NCBI GenBank assembly: GCA_036498945.1
Contig: DASYEQ010000050.1
Location: 1-64,000 of the forward strand
Length of the DNA: 64,000 bases
Source of the DNA: JAQGMJ01 sp036498945
GTDB taxonomy: Bacteria; Pseudomonadota; Gammaproteobacteria; Burkholderiales; JAEUOS01
Direction: 5' to 3'
Part shown: in pieces, positions 25,521 to 33,232 of the stretch
How the letters are laid out: every line of letters begins with the position of its first letter
Position numbering within the stretch: position 1 is the first letter of the stretch
Notes under the pieces: model-generated
What the model saw: only the letters and a program-made list of their open reading frames with translations
Database searches by the model: none
What the model was told of the DNA's origin: nothing
Made by a program: the position numbers and the translations under genes

Positions 25521-26150
25521 CTACTTGTTCACCGGTGAATTGGGGTCGAGCAATAGCGCCGTCACGTCCTTCATCTGCTGCTCGGTGAGGATGTGCTGCT
25601 GGCCGAAGCGCGGCATGTTGGAGCAGGCGGCGTAGGCGTTGGAGTTATAGATCTTGCCGTAGGTGTAGCGCTGGATGGCTTCCGTATTGCCGCGCAGCTT
25701 GCCGTAGCCCAGCAGGGACGGCCCGATGGTGCCGTAGGAGATTTCCTGCGGGGTGATCTGGTGGCAGGCGTAGCAGTTGGCGCCGGCAGGCCGGCTGGGA
25801 TCATCGCTGTACTGCTTGCCGACACCGGATTGCGCAATGCGCTCGCCGGCGCGCCAGTCGCCCAGCAGCTTGCCGTCGGCCGGATACCTGATCATCGCCA
25901 GTTGCGCCTTTTCGATCGCCGCCTGCGCCTCCTTGGAGGGCGCAGCGCCGGGGCCATAGGAGCAGGTCTTTTGCAGGTCATCCTGCTCCAGGCGGTCGAG
26001 ACCGGCCTGGCCGCGCGCGGCGAAGGAAGCCTTCAGGGCATCGTGCGCCTGCTGCTCGGTGGCATGCGGGGCGGTGGCGCAGCCGCTCACGAGAAGCGCG
26101 GCAGCGGCGGCGGCAACCAGGCCGTTCAACAGAGGTCGGATGAATTTCAT
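25521..26150 (-). CDS. soxX: SoxX, c-type cytochrome subunit of SoxAX, predicted lipoprotein
   Basis: This is a 209-residue monohaem cytochrome. Haem is attached at CYACH (C126, C129, H130) and Met179 in CSNMPRFG is the likely distal ligand. SoxAX joins thiosulfate oxidatively to the SoxY cysteine. The leader ends in a lipobox, LLVSGC with Cys24, so this SoxX is probably lipid-anchored rather than a free periplasmic protein. An N-terminal extension of about 90 residues precedes the haem domain, as in longer SoxX forms. ATG at 26150 is chosen; 13 bases separate it from the upstream soxA stop. Confidence 0.95.
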   Translation of the reverse strand: MKFIRPLLNGLVAAAAAALLVSGCATAPHATEQQAHDALKASFAARGQAGLDRLEQDDLQKTCSYGPGAAPSKEAQAAIEKAQLAMIRYPADGKLLGDWRAGERIAQSGVGKQYSDDPSRPAGANCYACHQITPQEISYGTIGPSLLGYGKLRGNTEAIQRYTYGKIYNSNAYAACSNMPRFGQQHILTEQQMKDVTALLLDPNSPVNK

Positions 26151-26163
26151 TGTTGGTCTCCCC

Positions 26164-27000
26164 TTAGCGCTTGATCGCCGGTGCGTTGAACTCGGCACCG
26201 TTGGCATTGCGGGCGAGATAAGTGATGAGCGCGATCGACGCCTCCGAACTGAACTCGAGATACGGGAAGCGCTGCTGGCGGAAGCAGTCGTTCATGCGCC
26301 ATTGCATGGTGCGCACCTCGCCCTGCGAGACGCGATAGGCCGGCCAGGTGGTGTAGGCGCGCTGCGCGTCCTTGGTGTCGGTGAGGTTGGGCAGGTCCTG
26401 CAGGCGGATGCGCTTGTTGGCATCGCCGTGGCAGGTGGCGCAGGCGAAATCGTGCGGGCCGCCGCGGTAGAAGAAGATCTTCTGCCCGAGGGCGTAGGCT
26501 TCTTTTTCCTTCGCGTTGTTGAGCGCCACGTTCATTTTCACGCCGCGCGATTCGCCGGCGACGTAGGCGGAGAGCGACTCCATGTCGGAACGCTTCTTCT
26601 CGCCGTCGCCGAAGGGCACCTTGAGCGCTACGGCGCGGCTGATGCCCTGCTGGGTCTGCATGCAATAGAGCAGGCGCGTTTCCAGGTCCATCACCTGGTT
26701 GGCGTCGGCGAAATAGCGCGGCATCTCGGCATACGCGCCCTTGACCACGCCTGGCCCCTTGCCGAGGTCGCAGCGTTCCAGCGAAACATTCTTCGGCCCG
26801 CGCTTTTGCTTCCACAGGTCTTCGCCGCGTGCTTCCCACAGGTCGGCCGGATTGCCGTCGGCCAGGGCCTGGCGGTATTCCTCGATCTTCTTGATCGTGT
26901 CCGCGCCTGCCGAGCTGCCGGATTGCGCCTGCGCCAAGCCGCTGCATGCCAGCCCGAGCGCCAAAAGCGCCGGGACCGCTGCCTTATGCCATCGAATCAT
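26164..27000 (-). CDS. soxA: SoxA, c-type cytochrome catalytic subunit of SoxAX
   Basis: This is a 278-residue exported cytochrome (leader to AQAQ, about residue 26). It is the single-haem type: the N-terminal domain has lost its CxxCH and keeps C77 and C113 as a likely disulfide pair, while the C-terminal domain binds haem at CATCH (C187, C190, H191). C239 in NDCFRQQRFP is the active-site Cys persulfide ligand. Together with SoxX it couples thiosulfate to SoxY. Confidence 0.96.
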   Translation of the reverse strand: MIRWHKAAVPALLALGLACSGLAQAQSGSSAGADTIKKIEEYRQALADGNPADLWEARGEDLWKQKRGPKNVSLERCDLGKGPGVVKGAYAEMPRYFADANQVMDLETRLLYCMQTQQGISRAVALKVPFGDGEKKRSDMESLSAYVAGESRGVKMNVALNNAKEKEAYALGQKIFFYRGGPHDFACATCHGDANKRIRLQDLPNLTDTKDAQRAYTTWPAYRVSQGEVRTMQWRMNDCFRQQRFPYLEFSSEASIALITYLARNANGAEFNAPAIKR

Positions 27001-27096
27001 GTCTCTCTCCTGGTGCTGTTTGAGGTGCTTGCTGCCGGGCGCTGCCTTGAGCGGGGCGCGCCCTTTTTTTAAGGGTGGTCGATGAGCGAGACGGCG

Positions 27097-27411
27097 TTAC
27101 GCGGCGATGGTTGCTTCGTCGCTGCGCTTGTCGCCGCCGTTGTCCACCCAGTTGATGCTGATCTTGTCGCCAGCCTTGGCGCCGGAAAACTGGAATTGCA
27201 GGTAGGGGTTTTTCGAGATCGAGGTGCCCCATTGCGCCGACAGCACGGTCTTGCCGTTGCAGGTGGCCGTCACCTCGGTAATGAAGTGCGCGGGGATGAT
27301 CTTGCCGGCGGAGTCCTTGCGCTGGCCGGTTTCCATTTCGTGGCTCATCAGCACGCGCACGACGGTCTTGTCGCCTTCCATCTTGGCGCGGATTTTCATC
27401 GGGTCTGCCAT
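27097..27411 (-). CDS. soxZ: SoxZ, carrier partner of SoxY
   Basis: This is a 104-residue immunoglobulin-like protein without a signal peptide. KIRAKMEGDKTVVRVLMSHEM, the GKIIPAHFITEVTATCNGK strand region and SISKNPYLQFQFSGAKAG match SoxZ. It is exported bound to SoxY and supports the carrier arm. It sits 53 bases after soxY; both are probably translated together. Confidence 0.97.
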   Translation of the reverse strand: MADPMKIRAKMEGDKTVVRVLMSHEMETGQRKDSAGKIIPAHFITEVTATCNGKTVLSAQWGTSISKNPYLQFQFSGAKAGDKISINWVDNGGDKRSDEATIAA

Positions 27412-27464
27412 GTTTCGTATCCTTTGCTTGGTTCGTCGCGGGGATTGACCGGAGCGCAGACGGC

Positions 27465-27956
27465 TTAGCCGCCGCAACCGCCCAGGGTCACCTTGATTTC
27501 GCGCTGCGCGACGTAATACTTGCCGTCGGCCTTGATCAGCGCGTAGACGTTGGAGGTCTCGGCCAGCTTCAGGCGGGTGGCGATGTTGGGGTCGGTGCCG
27601 GCGGGGAGGGTGAACACCGCCGACAGCGTGTTCGGATTCTTTTCCACCAGCAGGGCGATGGACTCGGTCTTCGGCAGCTTGCTCACCACGGTGACCGGCA
27701 CCACCGCGCCGTTTTCCGCGATCTCGGGCGTGCTGCCCCAGCTCATGTCCTTGGTCTGCGCGGGAGATGCGCCGCCCAGTGCCTTGACGGTGACGTCCAC
27801 GCCCTTGGCGGCGAAAGCCGCCTGGTTCCAGCCGGCAGCCTGCGCCAGCGCGGCGCTGGGCTTCACCAGCCCGGCGGCCACGAACATGCCGAAAATCGCC
27901 GTCGCACTGCCGGCCTTCAGGGCCTGACGGCGGTCCTGGTTGATTACTTGGGTCAT
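27465..27956 (-). CDS. soxY: SoxY, thiosulfate carrier protein
   Basis: This is a 163-residue covalent sulfur carrier. A Tat-type leader (DRRQALKAGSATAIFG to ALA) precedes the domain, and the protein ends in the swinging-arm motif GGCGG (159-163), whose cysteine holds the sulfur intermediates through the Sox cycle. SoxY and SoxZ travel folded through Tat. The gene leads the YZAXB half of the cluster, with a 170-base gap before it that could hold a second promoter. Confidence 0.98.
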   Translation of the reverse strand: MTQVINQDRRQALKAGSATAIFGMFVAAGLVKPSAALAQAAGWNQAAFAAKGVDVTVKALGGASPAQTKDMSWGSTPEIAENGAVVPVTVVSKLPKTESIALLVEKNPNTLSAVFTLPAGTDPNIATRLKLAETSNVYALIKADGKYYVAQREIKVTLGGCGG

Positions 27957-28126
27957 TACTGCTCTCTCCTTCCGATGCTCTCGATGGACACGCGCCGGTC
28001 CCCCGAGGGAAACCTATAATTTTATGATATTTGCGCGAGCGTTTTAAGAATCAATAGGCATTAGCTTAGCGCGCCGGGCGCCAACTCAAACCTCATCATA
28101 CCCGGCGAACCGCGGCCGGGGTCTTG

Positions 28127-29269
28127 CTACTGCGGCGCGCCGTCCAGCACCCAGCGCACTACCTTGCCGATTTCCTCGTCGTTCAGCGCCGCCGCCGGCG
28201 GCATCGGCACCGAACCCCAGTTTCCCGCACCGCCGTTCTTCACCTTGGCCGCCAGCATGGCGGGCGCCTTGGCGTCGGCCTTGTACTTGGCGGCGATTTC
28301 CTTGAACGCCGGGCCAACCAGCTTGCTCTCGGCCTGATGGCAGGAGAGGCAGGCGCCCTTGGTCAGCAGCGGCTGCACGGCGGCACCGGGGGTTGACGCA
28401 CCGGGGGTTGACGCACCGGCGGCCAGTGCGGCAGCGGCGGGCCCACCTGCCGCGCCAGCGGTGGATTTGTCTGCCGCGCCCTGCGCGATGGTCGCCACGC
28501 CGCGCACCGGGCCGATCAGGCGATTCTGGTCCGCCAGGTTGCCATGCGCCGGGCGCGCCGCCTCCGGCAGCGAAGAGGCGATCTTCGCCTCGGTGGCACA
28601 GTCCTTCATGCAGGCGACGTTATGCACGTCGGGTTTGCCCTTCACGTTCCACATGCCGTGCCCGAAGGTCATGCCGTCGCGGTTGGGCAGGCGTGCCTGC
28701 ACTTCAGCGATGTTCTTGTCCGACAGGGTGAAGTCGTCGGGCAGGATGCTGCCGAGGTTGAGTACGTAGGCAGTGACGGCGTAGACGTCGTCGGGAGAGA
28801 GGCTCCGCGGCGCGTTCCACGGCATGGCGCGGCGGATGTAGTCCCACAGGGTGGAGACGTGGGAGAGCTTCATCACCGTGGTGCGCACCTCGGTGGGCTT
28901 CTTCAGCGCGGCGACGTGGCCGCTCTTGATGTCGTCCTCATGCACGCCGCCGGCGATCGGCGTGAACACGTTGGTGGCCTCGCCGAACACGCCGTGACAG
29001 GTGGCGCACTTGGATTCCCAGATTTCCTGGCCGTGGGCGACGGTGCCGGACCCTTTTGGCAGGCCCTTGAAATCGGGACGCACATCGATGTCCCAGGCGC
29101 GCACTTCCGCCGGCGTGGCGGGGCGGCCTATGCCCTTCCATTGCGCCGCCTGCGCGGTCACGGTGTTTTCGGCATGGGCGATCGGCGCTACCACGAACAT
29201 CAGCGCGGTGCAGCCCGACAGGCAGGTCCGCATCGCCGTGACGCGCGCAATGTCAGTAAACCTGGACAT
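28127..29269 (-). CDS. soxD: SoxD, dihaem cytochrome subunit of sulfane dehydrogenase
   Basis: This is a 380-residue exported dihaem cytochrome c. First haem at CATCH (C88, C91, H92), second at CLSCH in the C-terminal domain, joined by an Ala/Gly/Pro-rich linker containing a tandem GASTP duplication. It accepts six electrons from SoxC during oxidation of the sulfane sulfur. Its start overlaps the end of soxC by 17 bases, showing translational coupling. The presence of SoxCD predicts complete oxidation of thiosulfate to sulfate rather than sulfur globule formation. Confidence 0.96.
   Translation of the reverse strand: MSRFTDIARVTAMRTCLSGCTALMFVVAPIAHAENTVTAQAAQWKGIGRPATPAEVRAWDIDVRPDFKGLPKGSGTVAHGQEIWESKCATCHGVFGEATNVFTPIAGGVHEDDIKSGHVAALKKPTEVRTTVMKLSHVSTLWDYIRRAMPWNAPRSLSPDDVYAVTAYVLNLGSILPDDFTLSDKNIAEVQARLPNRDGMTFGHGMWNVKGKPDVHNVACMKDCATEAKIASSLPEAARPAHGNLADQNRLIGPVRGVATIAQGAADKSTAGAAGGPAAAALAAGASTPGASTPGAAVQPLLTKGACLSCHQAESKLVGPAFKEIAAKYKADAKAPAMLAAKVKNGGAGNWGSVPMPPAAALNDEEIGKVVRWVLDGAPQ
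28383..28412. repeat. 15-bp tandem repeat inside soxD
   Basis: The unit GCACCGGGGGTTGAC occurs twice head to tail and continues for seven more bases of a third copy. It encodes the repeated linker residues between the two haem domains of SoxD. The length is a multiple of three, so copy changes would keep the frame. Confidence 0.85.
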
Positions 29270-30593
29270 TGCTGACCTCGCCGCTTTCCGCCACTTTCCA
29301 TGACTGGATCGCGTTGTTGTGATAAATCGAGCGCGTGCCGCGCACCGCGCGCAACTGGTTGATCTTCGGCTGCACGTAGCCGGTCTCGTCCATCGCCCGG
29401 CTTTGCAGGATGGCGGGAGTGCCGTCCCAGGTCCAATCGATATTGAAGCGTGTCAGTGCCTTCGACAGCACCGGGGTTTCCAGGCGCGCGGTGCGCCAGT
29501 TGCGCCCGCCGTCGGTGGAAACGTCCACGCGCCTGATCTTGCCGCGCCCGCTCCAGGCAATGCCGCTGACGTTGTAGAAGCCTTTATCGAGCAGCATCTG
29601 CCCGCCGGAGGGCGTGGTGATCACGCTCTTGGCTTCCTGGATCGAGGTGTACTGGCGCAGTTGCCCATCGGGCATCAGGTCGACGTAATGCACCGTCTCG
29701 TCCTTGGTCGCGTACGGCATGTCGCCCACTTCAATGCGCCGCAGCCACTTCACCCAGGAGACACCCTGCACTCCCGGCACCACCAGGCGCAGCGGATAGC
29801 CGTTTTCCGGGCGCAGCATTTCGCCGTTCATGCCGTAGGCCAGCAGCACCTCGCCGGACTCCACCAGTTCCATCGGAATGGTGCGCGTCATGCCGGAGCC
29901 GTCGCCGCCTTCGGCCAGCACGTAACGGCCCTTTTGGCGGTCGTAGCCGAGATGGTCGAGCACGTCGATCAGGCGCACGCCGGTGAACTCGCTGCACGAG
30001 AGCATGCCGTGGGTGTACTGCACCGTCGGCACAGCGACGTTGCCCCACTCCATGCCGGTGTTGGCGCCGCACTCGATGAAGTGGATGCGCGAGACCGCGG
30101 GCAGGCGCATCAGGTCGTCCATGGTGAACACCGATTCCTGCTTCACCAGGCCGTTGACCATCAGGCGGTGTTTCGACGGATCGATGTCCTCCCAGCCCTG
30201 GTGATGGCGCTCGAAGTGCAGGCCGGAAGCGGTGATGATGCCGAACATGCCCTGCAACGGCGAGAAGGCGACCGAGGCGGCGGAGACGCGCGTGAGACCC
30301 GGCGACTCGCGGCGCACCAGGTTCTTTTCCCACTGCGAAGGCTGGCCGTAGGGATGGCTGGCAACCGGCTGGCCCAGCGTGGTGGCCCAGGGCTGCGGCT
30401 TGAGGATGACGTCTTCGCCTTCGCCCGCTGATTGCGCGGCGGCGGCGCCTGCCAGCCCGAGGCCGGCGGCAGCGGCAAAGGCGGAGCGCAGGAAGCCGCG
30501 CCGGCCGGAGGCGACGGCGCGAATCTGCTCGGGCTGCAAAAATCCCTCGGGGGCCCGTTTCAGCCTCCCGAGATGGGCGGTTAGAGCTTGCAT
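29253..30593 (-). CDS. soxC: SoxC, molybdenum subunit of sulfane dehydrogenase
   Basis: This is a 446-residue sulfite-oxidase-fold protein. A Tat leader (SGRRGFLRSAFAAAAG to AAAQ) sits after a 45-residue N-terminal stretch. HFIECGANTGMEWG contains the Cys molybdenum ligand; GVQGVSWVKWLRRIEV and the Ig-like dimer domain with IAWSGRGKIRRVDVSTDGG complete it. ATG at 30593 is used; an upstream start would run into the operator region. It is the first gene of the cluster. Confidence 0.96.
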   Translation of the reverse strand: MQALTAHLGRLKRAPEGFLQPEQIRAVASGRRGFLRSAFAAAAGLGLAGAAAAQSAGEGEDVILKPQPWATTLGQPVASHPYGQPSQWEKNLVRRESPGLTRVSAASVAFSPLQGMFGIITASGLHFERHHQGWEDIDPSKHRLMVNGLVKQESVFTMDDLMRLPAVSRIHFIECGANTGMEWGNVAVPTVQYTHGMLSCSEFTGVRLIDVLDHLGYDRQKGRYVLAEGGDGSGMTRTIPMELVESGEVLLAYGMNGEMLRPENGYPLRLVVPGVQGVSWVKWLRRIEVGDMPYATKDETVHYVDLMPDGQLRQYTSIQEAKSVITTPSGGQMLLDKGFYNVSGIAWSGRGKIRRVDVSTDGGRNWRTARLETPVLSKALTRFNIDWTWDGTPAILQSRAMDETGYVQPKINQLRAVRGTRSIYHNNAIQSWKVAESGEVSNVQVY

Positions 30594-30643
30594 GGACTGC
30601 GTCCGGTCTCGGGCCGGCAAACCATCACCGCCGGCCAAATAAT

Positions 30644-30667
30644 ATTAGTGTATTAGCAAATACTAAT
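30644..30667. promoter_or_regulatory. AT-rich inverted repeat upstream of soxC, candidate operator/promoter
   Basis: ATTAGTGTAT (30644-30653) and AAATACTAAT (30658-30667) are inverted with eight of ten matches around TAGC, in a markedly AT-rich island 51 bases before the soxC start. Its shape fits an ArsR-family repressor site, and SoxR of that family controls sox genes in some bacteria. No regulator gene is nearby, so assignment to SoxR is inference. Confidence 0.6.
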
Positions 30668-30705
30668 TATTTAATCGCCCGGTTGCAACCAGAATCGATG
30701 ATGCG

Positions 30706-30738
30706 CTGCCGCGACCCGCCTTCAGTGGGTCGCGGCAG
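30706..30738. other. stem-loop between a Bug gene and soxC
   Basis: CTGCCGCGACCC (30706-30717) and GGGTCGCGGCAG (30727-30738) form a perfect 12-bp stem six bases after the Bug stop on the minus strand. There is no T tract on either side, so it is likely a processing, stabilising or Rho-dependent end signal rather than a simple terminator. Confidence 0.6.
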
Positions 30739-30744
30739 ATGGAT

Positions 30745-31725
30745 TTACTCCTGCGGGATGTGCGCGTCCTTCACCAGCTTGGCGTACTTGTCGAGGTCGC
30801 TCCTGATCAGGGCATCGAAATCGGCAGGGCTGCCGCCGGCCAGCTCGGCGCCCACCGGCGTCAACCGGCCGCGCACGTCGGGCGCGGCGATGGCGCGGTT
30901 GAACTCGGCATTGAGCTTGTTGATGATCTCCGGCGGCGTGCCGGCGGGCGCGGCGACGCCGTACCAGTTGATCATGGTGAAGCCGGGCATGCCGGCTTCG
31001 ACGAAGGTGGGCACGTCGGGCAACTGGCTGGCGCGCTTGGGCGTGGTCACGGCGAGGGCGCGCAGGCGGCCCGACTTCACGTGCTCGATCACCGGCGGCA
31101 TGGTGTCGATGTTCAGTTGCACCTGGTTGGCCAGCAGGTCGGTGATCGCCTGGCCGCTGCCCTTGTAGGGCACGTGGATGATGTTGATGCCGCCGCCGAG
31201 TTTCAGCATCTCGCCGGCCAGATGCTGGGTGCTGCCGTTGCCGGAGGAAGCAAAGGAAAGCTTGCCGGGGTTCGCCTTGGCGTAGGCCACCAGTTCCTTC
31301 ACGCTGTTCACCCCCGGTACGCCTTGCGGGTTGATCGCCAGCACGTTGGGCACGTAGCCGAGATAGATGATGGGCGCGAAGTCCTTGCGCGCGTCATACG
31401 GCATCTTCCTGAAGATGTTGGGCGCAATCGCATTGGAATTCACGTGCGCCACCAGCAGGGTGTAGCCGTCGGCCGGCGACTTGGCGACCGCGTTGGCGCC
31501 GATGGTGCCGGTGGCGCCGGGGCGGTTGTCGATCACGATCTGCTGGCCCAGGGCGTCGCCTACCTTCTGCCCGACCACGCGCGCCACCACGTCGGTGCCG
31601 CCGCCGGGCGGAAAACCCACGACCAGGTGGATCGGATGATTCGGATAGGTCTGCGCCAGGGCGCCGCCCGCCAGACCCCACATCACGGCTGCACCCACCA
31701 GCCACTGCCTGCTTCCACGTTTCAT
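30745..31725 (-). CDS. Bug family (TctC-like) solute-binding protein upstream of sox
   Basis: This is a 326-residue periplasmic binding protein with signal peptide ending at ALAQ and mature start YPNHPIHLVVGFPPGGGTDVVAR, the most canonical Bug opening in the window. FASSGNGSTQHLAGEM and HVPYKGSGQAITD are the other cleft motifs. It is on the same strand as the sox cluster, 151 bases upstream of soxC, with a stem-loop and an operator-like palindrome in between, so it is probably a separate unit. A link to sulfur compounds cannot be supported. Confidence 0.93.
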   Translation of the reverse strand: MKRGSRQWLVGAAVMWGLAGGALAQTYPNHPIHLVVGFPPGGGTDVVARVVGQKVGDALGQQIVIDNRPGATGTIGANAVAKSPADGYTLLVAHVNSNAIAPNIFRKMPYDARKDFAPIIYLGYVPNVLAINPQGVPGVNSVKELVAYAKANPGKLSFASSGNGSTQHLAGEMLKLGGGINIIHVPYKGSGQAITDLLANQVQLNIDTMPPVIEHVKSGRLRALAVTTPKRASQLPDVPTFVEAGMPGFTMINWYGVAAPAGTPPEIINKLNAEFNRAIAAPDVRGRLTPVGAELAGGSPADFDALIRSDLDKYAKLVKDAHIPQE

Positions 31726-31850
31726 TTGTCTCGCCCCTCTTCTAGTAGTTGATCGAGCTTGCGACTGCCGAATTGTGCTGAACCGCTCGCGCGGTGCCGG
31801 GCATTCTAGCAGGGGCGTTTGGACGCGTTGCCCCTACGGGCTGGCGATTT

Positions 31851-32360
31851 TCAGGCGGGCTGGCCGCAGGCGTGCAGGCCGTCGAGATAGCCTTGGGCGC
31901 TGCTGCAGATGGTGAGCAGTTGGCGCCGCGGCGCCAGCCCGGGGGTGGCCAGGCCCAGATGCACCCAGCGCCCGAATTCGTGGATGATCTGGTCATAGAC
32001 GATGGCGCTGGCGGCAATCGCGCGGGCGATTTCCAGCGGCGCGCCGAAACCGGGGCAGACGAAATCCACCGCCAGCCCCTGCGCGTGCAGCGAGCGCGGC
32101 ACGCCGCCCACCGCGGCGTTGAGCGCGGGCGAGCGGTAGCCGCTGTTGATGGTGAGCGGCGCGCCCAGCAGCGCCTGCACCTCTTCGAGCGCGGCAGCGA
32201 GCAGGCGCAGGTGCGGCAGGTGCTGGGGCAGCGGATCGTTGGCGATGCCGCGTTCGCGCGCGGTGTCGGAATAGGTCAATCGCGCGAGATCGAAATTCGG
32301 CGACAATTGGGGATTGAGCGTGTTCGGCGTGTGCGAGGGATTGCGGCGTGCATCGGACAT
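31851..32360 (-). CDS. peptidase M15-like (DUF882/M15A) D,D-carboxypeptidase-fold protein
   Basis: This is a 169-residue protein without a signal peptide. INSGYRSPALNAAVGG, SLHAQGLAVDFVCPG and a later IIHEFGRWVHLGL supply the pattern of the M15A zinc peptidases (His and Asp of the SxHxxGxAxDF motif and the late His of WVHLG). M15A members cut peptidoglycan cross-bridges and are common in phage endolysins as well as chromosomal genes. No phage gene is nearby. It is divergent from the HAD gene at 32384 with only 23 bases between starts. Confidence 0.85.
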   Translation of the reverse strand: MSDARRNPSHTPNTLNPQLSPNFDLARLTYSDTARERGIANDPLPQHLPHLRLLAAALEEVQALLGAPLTINSGYRSPALNAAVGGVPRSLHAQGLAVDFVCPGFGAPLEIARAIAASAIVYDQIIHEFGRWVHLGLATPGLAPRRQLLTICSSAQGYLDGLHACGQPA

Positions 32361-32383
32361 GCGCCAAGTTTACCGCCAAAGAA

Positions 32384-33073
32384 ATGCAAGCCTCCCGCCT
32401 GCCGCGCGCGACCCAGCCCACGCTGTGGCTGTTCGACCTCGACGACACCCTGCACCACGCCACCCCGGTGATCTTCGGGCGCATGAACCGCGCCATGACC
32501 GATTACGTGATGCGCCACGTCGGCCTGGAGGAACCCGCGGCCAACGCGCTGCGGCGCGAATACTGGCAGCGCTACGGCGCCACCCTGCTCGGCCTGATGC
32601 GCCGCCACGGCACCGACCCCGACCACTTTCTCGCCGAGACGCACCAGTTTCCCGACCTGCCGGCGATCATCGATTACGACCATCGCGTGCGCCTGTTGCT
32701 CAAGCACCTGCCGGGGCGCAAGGTGCTGGTGTCGAACGCGCCGCGGCATTACGTCGGCATGGTGCTTGCCAACATGCGCGTGGCCAGGCATCTGCACGGC
32801 ATCGAGACCATCGAGTCGATGCGCTATGTGCCCAAGCCCGCGCGCTCGTCATTGGCGCGATTGCTCCGGCGCCACGGCGCCAGCGGGCGGCGCGGCGCGC
32901 TGCGGCACCGCGTGGTGATGGTGGAAGACAATCTCGACAACCTGAAAAGCGCCAAGCGCCTGGGGCTGACGACGGTGTGGATTTCGAAGGCGGCGCACAA
33001 GCCGGCGTTCGTCGACGTGCGCCTGCGCTCGGTGCTGCAACTGACGCGGCGCTTCGGGCGCATGCCGCGCTAA
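32384..33073 (+). CDS. HAD-family pyrimidine 5'-nucleotidase-like hydrolase
   Basis: This is a 229-residue HAD enzyme of the SDT1/YjjG-like group. Motif I is FDLDDTLHH (nucleophile D18 and acid D20), motif II is VLVSNAPRH, motif III Lys is in YVPKP and motif IV is VVMVEDNLDNLKSAKRLG. An all-alpha cap (residues about 28-95) contains MNRAMTDYVMRHVGL. Such proteins dephosphorylate UMP/CMP or other small phosphates. The ATG at 32384 follows a weak AAAG site. The tail is basic (LTRRFGRMPR). Confidence 0.9.
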   Translation: MQASRLPRATQPTLWLFDLDDTLHHATPVIFGRMNRAMTDYVMRHVGLEEPAANALRREYWQRYGATLLGLMRRHGTDPDHFLAETHQFPDLPAIIDYDHRVRLLLKHLPGRKVLVSNAPRHYVGMVLANMRVARHLHGIETIESMRYVPKPARSSLARLLRRHGASGRRGALRHRVVMVEDNLDNLKSAKRLGLTTVWISKAAHKPAFVDVRLRSVLQLTRRFGRMPR

Positions 33074-33099
33074 CACGGCGGTCCGGACAAATGCCGAGC

Positions 33100-33153
33100 A
33101 CATTGGGGTTTCCCTAATGTCACTTCACAAGCACATTAGGGTTCCCCTAATGT
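33100..33153. promoter_or_regulatory. two tandem palindromic operators
   Basis: Site 1 (33100-33120) has arms ACATTGGGG and CCCTAATGT around TTT, one mismatch. Site 2 (33133-33153) has perfect arms ACATTAGGG and CCCTAATGT around TTC, and one further C-G pair outside. Their centres are 33 bp apart, about three helical turns, so two dimers would bind the same face of the DNA. They lie 80-130 bases before the Bug gene start at 33233 and after the HAD stop. Confidence 0.8.
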
Positions 33154-33232
33154 GACAACATTTCCCACTGCGTTAAACTTGCACGCCGTTTTTTGTGCCA
33201 CCTGTCCCATAAGGATAAAAGGACCTCCGACC

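Noticed and set aside
28383..28412. Tandem repeat in soxD as CRISPR or mobile element trace
   Set aside because: Only two and a half 15-bp copies, in frame, in a linker region. It is a simple coding microsatellite.
31851..33073. Phage remnant suggested by an M15-type endolysin-like gene
   Set aside because: No other phage gene, attachment site or integrase is near; neighbours are ordinary metabolic genes.
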